Shown: positions 1 to 6,230 of the stretch, one piece after another | How positions within the stretch are numbered: the stretch's first letter is position 1 | How the letters are laid out: each line of letters begins with the position of its first letter | Program-made: the position numbers and the translations under genes | From: Spirochaetota bacterium | Lineage (GTDB): Bacteria > Spirochaetota > Spirochaetia > B11-G9 | Assembly: GCA_003641695.1 (NCBI GenBank) | Contig: QNBL01000159.1 | Coordinates: forward strand, 1-6,572 | Reading direction: 5' to 3' | DNA length: 6,572 nt | The notes under the pieces: model-generated | What the model saw: the letters and a program-made list of their open reading frames with translations, nothing else | The model's database searches: none | Told to the model about the DNA's origin: nothing

Positions 1-1
1 G

Positions 2-1498
2 ATAAAGAATATTGCCGGTGATATTGTAACCCATTTTGAAGCCAGGCAGGAAGTATTTGACGGCAAAGGAATGATTGTTTCAATGTCGAGAAGAATTGCA
101 GCCGACCTGTACGAGAAAATAATTAAAATAAGACCTCAGTGGCATTCTGATGATCTGGACAAAGGGGTTATCAAGGTTGTAATGACTTCCAGCAGTTCGG
201 ACGGTCCTAAAATCGCAAAACATCACACCACCAAGCAGCAGAGAAAAGTGCTTGCCGACAGAATGAAAGATCCTGAGGATGAACTAAAACTGGTTATTGT
301 TCGGGATATGTGGCTGACCGGTTTTGATGTTCCGAGTATGTACACTTTGTATATTGACAAACCGATGAAAGGCCATAACCTTATGCAGGCTATAGCAAGG
401 GTTAACAGGGTTTATAAAGATAAGCCTGGCGGACTTGTTGTTGATTATCTTGGAATAGCTTCCGACCTTAAGAAAGCACTTTCATTTTATTCAGATGCGG
501 GAGGAAAAGGAGACCCGACAATTTTACAGGAACAGGCTGTTGATTTGATGCTGGAAAAACTTGAAGTTGTTTCCCAGATGTTCCATAACTTCCCTTATGA
601 AGAATATTTTGAAGCAGACACTTCCAAAAAACTGTCCTTAATCCTTTCAGCCGAAGAACATATTCTCGGTCTGGAAGATGGAAAGAAAAGATATATAAAC
701 GAAGTAACGGCTCTTTCCAAGGCCTTTGCCATTGCCATACCGCACGAACAGGCAATGGATGTAAAGGATGAAGTTGCGTTTTTTCAGGCAGTAAAAGCTC
801 GTCTTGCAAAATTTGATGCAACAGGTTCAGGAAAAACCGATGAAGAGATAGAAACGACAATCCGGCAGGTAATAGACAAAGCACTGGTTTCGGAACAGGT
901 AATTGACATTTTTGATGCTGCCGGAATCAAGAAACCAGATATTTCCATTCTATCCGAAGAGTTTCTGCTGGAATTAAAGGGTATGGAGCATAAAAACGTC
1001 GCAATGGAAGTCTTGAGAAAACTTATTAATGATGAAATTAAATCCCGCTCAAGAAAGAATCTGGTAAAAAGCAAAACATTAATGGAGATGCTTGAAAACG
1101 CAATAAAGAAGTATCACAACAAAATACTGACAGCTGCCGAAGTAATCGAAGAACTTATAGAATTAAGCAAAGAAATTGTAAACATGGACAGTGAAGCCGA
1201 AGAACTCGGTTTAACGGATTTTGAGTATGCTTTTTACACTGCGGTAGCTGACAATGAAAGCGCAAGAGAATTGATGCAGAAGGACAAATTAAGAGAACTT
1301 GCTGTAATCCTTACCGAACGGGTAAAAGCAAACGCATCAATCGACTGGACAATAAAAGAGAGTGTAAGAGCAAAACTCAAAGTTGTTATAAAGCGTACTT
1401 TACGGCAATTCGGATATCCGCCGGATATGCAGAAACTGGCAACAGAAACTGTATTGAAACAGGCTGAATTAATTGCAAATGAAATAACCGGCGAATGA
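2..1498 (+). CDS. hsdR: Type I restriction endonuclease subunit R (HsdR), C-terminal half; 5' end outside the window
   Basis: HsdR is the ATP-driven DNA translocase and nuclease subunit of type I restriction-modification complexes, acting with HsdM and HsdS on unmethylated foreign DNA. The frame is open to the window edge and its first codons (IKNIAGDIVTHFEARQ) already match the family, so the ATG at 71 is internal. The 498 visible residues cover roughly the second half of a family of about 1,000. They begin in the second RecA-like helicase domain: GMIVSMSRRIA at residues 23-33, motif V region DMWLTGFD at 102-109, and motif VI QAIARVNR at 129-136, followed by VVDYLGI. From about residue 150 comes the long helical, lysine/glutamate-rich C-terminal domain (DUF3387 type) that contacts the rest of the complex. 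The nuclease and Walker A/B motifs would lie upstream. No hsdM or hsdS is visible. Sampled GC is lower than in dxs, which suggests horizontal acquisition. Confidence 0.95.
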   Translation: MKNIAGDIVTHFEARQEVFDGKGMIVSMSRRIAADLYEKIIKIRPQWHSDDLDKGVIKVVMTSSSSDGPKIAKHHTTKQQRKVLADRMKDPEDELKLVIVRDMWLTGFDVPSMYTLYIDKPMKGHNLMQAIARVNRVYKDKPGGLVVDYLGIASDLKKALSFYSDAGGKGDPTILQEQAVDLMLEKLEVVSQMFHNFPYEEYFEADTSKKLSLILSAEEHILGLEDGKKRYINEVTALSKAFAIAIPHEQAMDVKDEVAFFQAVKARLAKFDATGSGKTDEEIETTIRQVIDKALVSEQVIDIFDAAGIKKPDISILSEEFLLELKGMEHKNVAMEVLRKLINDEIKSRSRKNLVKSKTLMEMLENAIKKYHNKILTAAEVIEELIELSKEIVNMDSEAEELGLTDFEYAFYTAVADNESARELMQKDKLRELAVILTERVKANASIDWTIKESVRAKLKVVIKRTLRQFGYPPDMQKLATETVLKQAELIANEITGE

Positions 1499-1508
1499 AG
1501 AACGCCTT

Positions 1509-1525
1509 GAGCACGCCCTGTGCTC
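1509..1525. terminator. Perfect hairpin between convergent hsdR and dxs, possible weak bidirectional terminator
   Basis: GAGCAC (1509-1514) and GTGCTC (1520-1525) form a perfect six-pair stem around the five-base loop GCCCT, eleven bases after the hsdR stop. It lies between two genes that converge on it. No T-tract follows on either strand, so it is not a canonical intrinsic terminator. It might stop transcription weakly, protect mRNA 3' ends, or do nothing. The rest of 1499-1598 shows no gene or clear signal. Confidence 0.3.
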
Positions 1526-1598
1526 CGGCTGAAGAGGGGGCCTGAATTGGAAATAAACATGTAAGTGCTCTGCCCGGAAGATATCTATTAGGTATTAC

Positions 1599-3506
1599 TT
1601 ATATATGCACCTTCAGCATCGAATCAATATAATTATAAACACTGCTGCTGTCCAGTCCGCAGTAGTTCAGAAGTTCTTTTCTGGTTCCCTGAGGAATAAA
1701 GTGGTCCGGAACATGGAGATGGTGGAATTCCGTTCTTACCCCGTTTTCTCTTAATAGAGAGGAGATGTATTCCCCCAGTCCTCCCTTTCCGGATCCTTCT
1801 TCCAGAAACAGGAAAGAGTCGTACCCGGACACAATCTCCATAAGATATTCGCTGTCCACAGGTTTTATGAACCTGATGTTGTAAACATCTGCCTCTACTC
1901 CCTGATTCTCCAGTCTGTCCGATGCTTCAAGGGCTTCGGCAATAAGACCGCCGGTTGCAGCAATAAGGATACGTGCCTCATTCTTTTTAACAAATACCCC
2001 TCTTCCTCTCGCTAAGGGAGAATTAGTCCCGGGAAATGAAAGGGAACATTCAGCTTTCGGGTACCGCAGTATAACAGGAGCTTTCAAATTTACTGCATAG
2101 TCAAGCATGAGCTCCATTTCGTCCATGGCAGAGGGAGCAAGGATCTCTATTCCGGGAACTGTACGGAATATGGGTATATCAAAGACCCCTTGATGGGTTT
2201 CACCATCCCCGGGCACAAGTCCTGACCGGTCCATCGCAATTACCACCGGAAGTCCCGGGAGTGCAACATCGTGAATTACCTGATCCACCGCCCTTTGCAT
2301 AAAGGTTGAGTAGATCGCAGCTACGGGAACAAGACCCGATACGGCGAGGCCTGCAGAAAAGGTAACAGCGTGCTGCTCCGCAATTCCTACGTCAAAGAGC
2401 CGGTCCGGAAACTTTTCCTGAAACGCCGCCAGCCCGGTACCCTCAGTCATCGCTGCGGAGACAGCAACTATATCGTCCCTTGTTTCCGCTTGTGCGGTAA
2501 GGGCATACGTAAAAGCATTTGTAAAAGAAAGCCCTGTTTTTTCTTCAATCTTGCCGTCTACCGATGTCAAAGGGCCGATTCCATGGTATCTGACAGGATT
2601 ATCCTCTGCAAGTTTGAATCCCCTGCCCTTCTGCGTTACCACATGAACCACTACCGGTTTGTGGAGATTTTTGACTTTTTCAAGAACCTTGATAAGCATT
2701 GTTATCGAATGGCCGTCAAGAGGACCGGCATATTCAAATCCCAATTCAGAAAAGAGGGTTTCTTTGAAAAAGACTGCTTTGACCCCTTTTTTCAGACGCA
2801 TTACAGCCTGGAAAATACGGTATCCGAAAAAAGGGATCTTCAGTAAACCCTTATCGATCATGTCCCGGATACTCTGATACCCCCTGGTAGCTGTAAGGCG
2901 GCTTACGTAGGATGTCGATCGGGATATATTTGATTGAGTGGAAAGTCCGCCGACATTCCTGCTTATGGACATATTATTGTCATTGTAAATTATTATCAGG
3001 TCGTTTTTCAGCTGCCCTGCATGGTTCAGTGCTTCGAAAAATATTCCTCCGGTAGCAGCTCCGTCACCTATTACAGCAACAACCTTGCCAGGTTCTTTAC
3101 GGATTCTTTTACCGTTGAGTATCCCTAATGCAGCAGAAATAGAGGTGGATGCATGCCCCGTTTCAACAGGGTCGTGGACACTTTCACTTCGCTTTGGGAA
3201 ACCGCTGAGGCCGTCTTTCTTACGGATAGTTTCAAACAAATCGTTTCGGCCGGTAATAATCTTGTGTGTATAACACTGGTGGCCGACATCCCACACAATC
3301 TGGTCCTCCGGAGAGTTGAATACCCGGTGAAGAGCCAGGGTCAGCTCCACAACCCCCAGATTGGAGGCAAGGTGGCCGCCGTTTTTATGAGTTACATCAA
3401 TTATTCTTTTACGAATTTCACCTGCAAGAACAGGTAATTCGGAAAGAGAAAGGTTTTTGACATCATCCGGAGAATTAATCCGGCTGAGAATTGTTTTTTT
3501 TTCCAT
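1599..3506 (-). CDS. dxs: 1-deoxy-D-xylulose-5-phosphate synthase
   Basis: DXS is a cytoplasmic thiamine-diphosphate enzyme that condenses pyruvate with glyceraldehyde 3-phosphate to give DXP, the first step of the MEP isoprenoid pathway and also a precursor of thiamine and pyridoxal phosphate. The protein is 635 residues, full length for the family. Visible marks are HLASNLG at 45-51 (catalytic-site His45), the ThDP/metal motif GDG at 147-149 with NDNNMSI about 26 residues on, GIAEQHAV at 374-381 (Glu377 is the expected cofactor-activating glutamate), DRSGLVPGDGETHQG at 426-440, and a C-terminal transketolase domain from about 510. HDPVETGHAS at 111-120 departs from the usual FGAGHSS form but keeps the active-site GH. 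The ATG is chosen because ILSRINSPDDVKNLS aligns with the normal DXS N-terminus. It has no Shine-Dalgarno, and a TATAAT lies seven bases upstream. It is transcribed separately from the small upstream gene, which ends in its own terminator. Confidence 0.97.
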   Translation of the reverse strand: MEKKTILSRINSPDDVKNLSLSELPVLAGEIRKRIIDVTHKNGGHLASNLGVVELTLALHRVFNSPEDQIVWDVGHQCYTHKIITGRNDLFETIRKKDGLSGFPKRSESVHDPVETGHASTSISAALGILNGKRIRKEPGKVVAVIGDGAATGGIFFEALNHAGQLKNDLIIIYNDNNMSISRNVGGLSTQSNISRSTSYVSRLTATRGYQSIRDMIDKGLLKIPFFGYRIFQAVMRLKKGVKAVFFKETLFSELGFEYAGPLDGHSITMLIKVLEKVKNLHKPVVVHVVTQKGRGFKLAEDNPVRYHGIGPLTSVDGKIEEKTGLSFTNAFTYALTAQAETRDDIVAVSAAMTEGTGLAAFQEKFPDRLFDVGIAEQHAVTFSAGLAVSGLVPVAAIYSTFMQRAVDQVIHDVALPGLPVVIAMDRSGLVPGDGETHQGVFDIPIFRTVPGIEILAPSAMDEMELMLDYAVNLKAPVILRYPKAECSLSFPGTNSPLARGRGVFVKKNEARILIAATGGLIAEALEASDRLENQGVEADVYNIRFIKPVDSEYLMEIVSGYDSFLFLEEGSGKGGLGEYISSLLRENGVRTEFHHLHVPDHFIPQGTRKELLNYCGLDSSSVYNYIDSMLKVHI

Positions 3507-3513
3507 AACAAGG

Positions 3514-3519
3514 ATTATA
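3514..3519 (-). promoter_or_regulatory. Putative -10 box of dxs, placed for a leaderless transcript
   Basis: On the minus strand the sequence is TATAAT, then CCTTGTT, then the dxs ATG. This is a consensus sigma70 -10 hexamer with seven bases before the start codon, so the usual start of transcription would fall on or next to the A of ATG. No good -35 (best-placed hexamer AAGAAA) and no exact extended -10 is present. It lies downstream of the preceding gene's terminator, where a dxs promoter is expected. The TSS is inferred. Confidence 0.5.
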
Positions 3520-3545
3520 ACCCAAAAGAAGTGAAATTTCTTTAG

Positions 3546-3593
3546 AAAAAATCAGGATTTCAAAAGTCCGGCAACCCGGATCAAGTGAAATCC
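3546..3593 (-). terminator. Two-tier rho-independent terminator after the small ribosomal-type gene
   Basis: Read on the minus strand, GGATTTCA (3586-3593) pairs perfectly with TGAAATCC (3555-3562). Inside, TCCGG (3576-3580) pairs with CCGGA (3567-3571) around the loop GTTG. The two stems are separated by a small internal loop (CTTGA opposite CTTT). After TGA comes a run of six T on the transcript strand (3546-3551). It begins about 25 bases after the stop of the 29-residue gene and ends before the dxs -10 box. The T-run exists in one direction only, so it serves the minus strand. Confidence 0.75.
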
Positions 3594-3618
3594 CTTAAAC
3601 ATAATACAAGATAGAAGA

Positions 3619-3708
3619 CTATTTGTTCTTGTGTCTGTTCTTCCTAAGTTTCTTTTTCCTCTTGTGAGTTGCAATCTTATGCCGCTTACGCTTTCTTCCA
3701 CAAGGCAC
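3619..3708 (-). CDS. AURKAIP1/COX24-domain small basic protein (bS22/mS38-like ribosomal protein), 29 residues
   Basis: The frame opens with GTG and encodes 29 residues, beginning MPCGRKRKRHKIATHKR and ending in NRHKNK, with 16 Lys/Arg and 3 His. It matches what I recall of the tiny AURKAIP1/COX24-domain proteins of spirochaetes and Bacteroidetes (form MPSGKKRKRHKxATHKRKKR). These are related to the mitochondrial small-subunit protein mS38 and resemble mycobacterial bS22, so the likely role is a structural component of the 30S subunit binding rRNA. The GTG start is supported by AAGGAG seven bases upstream (3716-3721). The gene has its own promoter, a leader with a hairpin, and an intrinsic terminator, so it looks monocistronic. 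It is short enough to be missed by most gene finders. The family call rests on the residue pattern alone; ribosome binding is inferred. Confidence 0.85.
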   Translation of the reverse strand: MPCGRKRKRHKIATHKRKKKLRKNRHKNK

Positions 3709-3715
3709 TTATCTA

Positions 3716-3743
3716 CTCCTTATCTCCGGCTTTTCAAGCGGAG
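3716..3743 (-). promoter_or_regulatory. Leader hairpin and Shine-Dalgarno of the small ribosomal-type gene
   Basis: On the minus strand CTCCGCTT pairs with AAGCCGGAG through a GAA loop, with one bulged C (3724-3743). This is followed after two bases by the Shine-Dalgarno AAGGAG (3716-3721) and, seven bases later, the GTG start. The CTCC of the 5' arm could alternatively pair with the GGAG of the Shine-Dalgarno, so two exclusive folds are possible. The stem and ribosome binding site are visible; a regulatory role is inference. Confidence 0.5.
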
Positions 3744-3764
3744 AAGTACTCAATATCTTTACCG

Positions 3765-3793
3765 ATTATGCAAATAGAAGGACAGGAAGTCAA
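3765..3793 (-). promoter_or_regulatory. Sigma70-type promoter of the small ribosomal-type gene
   Basis: The minus strand reads TTGACT (3788-3793), a 17-base spacer, then CATAAT (3765-3770). Each hexamer matches consensus at five of six positions and the spacing is optimal, the best promoter in the window. Transcription would start near 3757-3759, giving a leader of about 50 bases that contains the hairpin and Shine-Dalgarno. A strong promoter suits a ribosomal protein gene. Confidence 0.7.
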
Positions 3794-3807
3794 GGGGGGC
3801 AGCTCTG

Positions 3808-3827
3808 CTTTTATACCCCTTTTATAC
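3808..3827 (+). repeat. Two direct copies of CTTTTATAC, 11 bases apart
   Basis: CTTTTATAC occurs at 3808-3816 and again at 3819-3827, a repeat period of 11 bases, about one helical turn. The pair lies just upstream of the plus-strand unit and behind the -35 of the divergent promoter. Each copy contains a TATAC that could act as a -10 box for the plus-strand gene, though no fitting -35 was found. It may be tandem -10 elements, a protein binding site, or chance. Confidence 0.35.
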
Positions 3828-3874
3828 GATATCCGCTGTTGAAATTGAACTCTCCAGAGAGTATAGTAGGTATA

Positions 3875-4819
3875 ATGGAAAAGATACTTGACGAGATCGT
3901 TTTACGACCCGGTTTTAAGCAGATAGACAGCATAGTTAATGCACAGTATCCCGGAGAAAGCAGGTTATCCTTCCATTATAATCAGAATGAAGAATTTTTT
4001 ATAAGACTTCCTGAATTCTTTATCGTTCCATCCTTCCCAATCCATCATGATGTATCCGATCCGAACCCTGATAAAGAATATGTTAAGGCTTTTATCGGGC
4101 TGCTTAAGCAGATTATTCCCCTGGCACATGAAGTTTTTAATGGGGTAACCTATTTTTTTGATCCTGCCGAGATATTTCACCCGGCTTTCTTCCAGGTTTT
4201 CAAATACAGGGAACAGCTCTACCTCTATCTTGTACGGCTGGATCTGATGTACCGGCCGAACGATGGGGATATAGTTAAAAAAGGATCAAATGATACAACA
4301 GAGAGCTACCGCACAAGAAAACTGTTTCTTGAAGCTGACTTGATCCCCCTGAGGGGAATAAAAAACGGAACAGACGGTGAGAAAATACTTGCCATGGAGC
4401 AGAGTATTTCACAAACCTGGATCGGGGAAAAGGGAAGAGGCTATTTCATCGAGGGTATCTGGATCGATCTTGAACTCACCAAATTTCTGACCAAACTCTT
4501 TATCCCCAGGGGCAAGAGGATATACCCCTACTACCCCTTTACCTGCAAGTACAAAACATTCTGTCACTCACTGATTGATCTTTCCCTTGAAGGAAGAAAG
4601 AAACACCTGATATACCATCATAAAGCAAGGAGCTTTATTCTTCCCTTTCTGGATGATATTCAGAAAGCGCTCAAGGATAGTAGTTTCAGTCCTGAACTCC
4701 CGGAGTTCAAGAACTTCAAGGCCAAGGTCCCCCCTTTCTGGGACAAAGCTTGGGAAACCCTTTCAGTTTCTCCGTATCTTAATGAACATGACATGAAGGA
4801 GTTTAAGGTTGTTTTTTAG
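3875..4819 (+). CDS. Unrecognised conserved-looking protein of about 314 residues, upstream of murD
   Basis: I do not recognise this family. It is a single long frame of 314 residues from this ATG, with no signal peptide, no clear membrane segment and no classical nucleotide-binding motif, so it is probably cytoplasmic. Visible features are a PxFPIHHDVSDPNPD stretch near residues 53-66 (adjacent His57-His58), an aromatic block FHPAFFQVFKYREQLYLYLVRLDL at about 101-124 (split here only in description), RSFILPFLDD near 252, and a cysteine pair CKYKTFC at 224-230 followed by His. It is rich in Phe, Tyr, Pro and Lys. The start is uncertain: this ATG follows AGTAGG at a spacing of four, but the frame is open further up, with TTG codons at 3839 and 3845 that lack a Shine-Dalgarno. 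The end overlaps murD by 11 bases, implying cotranscription and coupled translation. A wall-related role would be a guess from position only. Confidence 0.8.
   Translation: MEKILDEIVLRPGFKQIDSIVNAQYPGESRLSFHYNQNEEFFIRLPEFFIVPSFPIHHDVSDPNPDKEYVKAFIGLLKQIIPLAHEVFNGVTYFFDPAEIFHPAFFQVFKYREQLYLYLVRLDLMYRPNDGDIVKKGSNDTTESYRTRKLFLEADLIPLRGIKNGTDGEKILAMEQSISQTWIGEKGRGYFIEGIWIDLELTKFLTKLFIPRGKRIYPYYPFTCKYKTFCHSLIDLSLEGRKKHLIYHHKARSFILPFLDDIQKALKDSSFSPELPEFKNFKAKVPPFWDKAWETLSVSPYLNEHDMKEFKVVF
4796..4801 (+). promoter_or_regulatory. Shine-Dalgarno that fixes the TTG start of murD
   Basis: AAGGAG lies seven bases before the TTG at 4809, inside the last codons of the upstream gene. It decides the murD start: the next in-frame ATG (4854) falls within the first beta strand of the Rossmann fold and would remove it. 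The arrangement allows ribosomes finishing the upstream gene to restart on murD. Confidence 0.8.
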
Positions 4820-6230
4820 AGGTGAGGATATTCCCGGGAAAAAAGTAACCATTATGGGGCTGGGACTTCACGGGGGAGGGCTGGCATCCACCCTTTTTTT
4901 TGTATCCCGGGGTGCTGAAGTTACCGTAACAGACCTCCGGAGCAGAGAAGTTCTGCAGCCGATACTGGATAAGCTTAAAAAGTACCCGATTAACTATACA
5001 TTGGGAAGGCACCGTATCGAAGATTTTTTAAAAGCCGATTTAGTGATAAAAAATCCGGCAGTACCGCCGGATTCTCCCTACCTGAAAGCTGCAAAACTCG
5101 TGGAAACAGACATATCGGTATTCCTCTCACTCAATAAACGCCCTGTGATAGCAGTAACCGGCAGTAAAGGAAAATCAACTACAGTATCTGCTGTTTACCA
5201 TGTTCTGAAAACCCGTCTTCCGGAAACAAAACTTGGAGGTAACATCACCGTTTCTCCCCTGACCTTCGTTGATGATTGTACTGAAGAGAGCTGCACCCCT
5301 GTTATCCTGGAACTTTCCTCCTGGCAACTCGCTGATTTGAAGGATAAAGGTATTTTAAAGCCGAAAACAGCGGCAATAACCAATATAATGCCTGACCATC
5401 AAAACAGGTACACCTCCATGGCGGACTATGTGGCAGACAAAAAACTTATCTACCGGGACATACCTGCTGAAAGCTGTCTCATCTGCAGCTACGATGACAG
5501 GTTCGGCCGGGAATTTGCCGCTGAAACAAAATCCAGAGTTTTCTACGTTTCCTCACATCCGCTGCCGGAGAACCTGGAGGGTGTATTTCTTGAAGACCGT
5601 GCCGGTTTTATCCGCACAGACGGGAAAACAGTAAAGGTACTTCCGGAAAAGATAAACCTTCCTGGAGTACATAACAGAATAAATCTCCTCTATGCGGCAG
5701 CTATTCTCTACAGAGAAGGGATGAAGGCTGAAGATATTGCAGAGGGGTTGTCCCGTTTCACAGGGATCCCCCATCGTATGGAAAAGGTTGCCGAGATACA
5801 TGGAGCTGCCTGGTACAATGACAGTGCCGCAACAATACCTCAGGCTACAGCAGCAGCCTTAAAAAGCTTTGAAGGACCGGTGCTTCTTATATGCGGGGGG
5901 ACTGACAAAAAGCTTCAGTTTGAAGATTTTGACAAAGCTGTCTCTATCCCGGAGAAAATATACCTCCTTGAAGGAAGTGCTACTGACAGGATGCTTCCGT
6001 TTATAAAATCAGCAGGCACCCCCTTCAAAGGACCATTTTCCTCTCTGAAAGAGGCGGTAGACTCCGCCTGCAAAGATTCAAAAGAGGGAGATTCCATCAT
6101 CCTCTCCCCCGGTGCCACCTCATTCGGAATGTTTCTGAATGAATTCGACAGGGGAGATCAGTTCAGGAAAATGGTTAAAGAACTGGAGGACAATACTACT
6201 TTACAAAACAAAAACAGCACAGTACCTTAA
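4809..6230 (+). CDS. murD: UDP-N-acetylmuramoylalanine--D-glutamate ligase
   Basis: MurD is a cytoplasmic ATP-dependent ligase that adds D-glutamate to UDP-MurNAc-L-Ala, the second amino acid of the peptidoglycan stem. The protein is 473 residues, slightly longer than the usual 440-460. The N-terminal Rossmann domain has VTIMGLGLHGGG (13-24) and VTVTDLR (38-44). The Mur ligase central domain has the P-loop TGSKGKST (117-124), ELSSWQL (168-174), and NIMPDHQNRY (192-201) with Lys211/Lys212, the area of the carbamylated lysine. GVHNRIN is at 286-292. The C-terminal domain has PHRME (321-325), NDSAAT (337-342), GGTDKK (363-368), SPGATSFGMF (433-442) and DRGDQF (447-452). NDSAAT replaces the common NDSKAT, losing a lysine, as I recall from other deep-branching MurD proteins. 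Translation starts at TTG and overlaps the preceding gene by 11 bases. The stop overlaps that of the convergent AlkD-like gene. Glutamate stereochemistry is inferred from the family. Confidence 0.95.
   Translation: MFFRGEDIPGKKVTIMGLGLHGGGLASTLFFVSRGAEVTVTDLRSREVLQPILDKLKKYPINYTLGRHRIEDFLKADLVIKNPAVPPDSPYLKAAKLVETDISVFLSLNKRPVIAVTGSKGKSTTVSAVYHVLKTRLPETKLGGNITVSPLTFVDDCTEESCTPVILELSSWQLADLKDKGILKPKTAAITNIMPDHQNRYTSMADYVADKKLIYRDIPAESCLICSYDDRFGREFAAETKSRVFYVSSHPLPENLEGVFLEDRAGFIRTDGKTVKVLPEKINLPGVHNRINLLYAAAILYREGMKAEDIAEGLSRFTGIPHRMEKVAEIHGAAWYNDSAATIPQATAAALKSFEGPVLLICGGTDKKLQFEDFDKAVSIPEKIYLLEGSATDRMLPFIKSAGTPFKGPFSSLKEAVDSACKDSKEGDSIILSPGATSFGMFLNEFDRGDQFRKMVKELEDNTTLQNKNSTVP

Noticed and set aside
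71..1498. hsdR beginning at the ATG at 71
   Set aside because: The frame is open to base 2 and the preceding residues match HsdR, so the ATG is an internal methionine and the gene is cut by the window edge.
1499..1598. Recombination (attC-like) site at the hsdR-dxs junction
   Set aside because: The hairpin is simple and lacks the paired core sites and asymmetric bulges expected of attC; no integrase is visible.
2370..2846. Plus-strand open frame of 158 codons inside dxs
   Set aside because: It is antisense to a well-conserved DXS coding region, has no recognisable motifs, and its composition is explained by the dxs codons.
3507..3618. Riboswitch (for example a thiamine-diphosphate element) upstream of dxs
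   Set aside because: The gap is only 112 bases and is largely occupied by the terminator; I saw no THI-box core such as CTGAGA, and the -10 box leaves no room for a leader.
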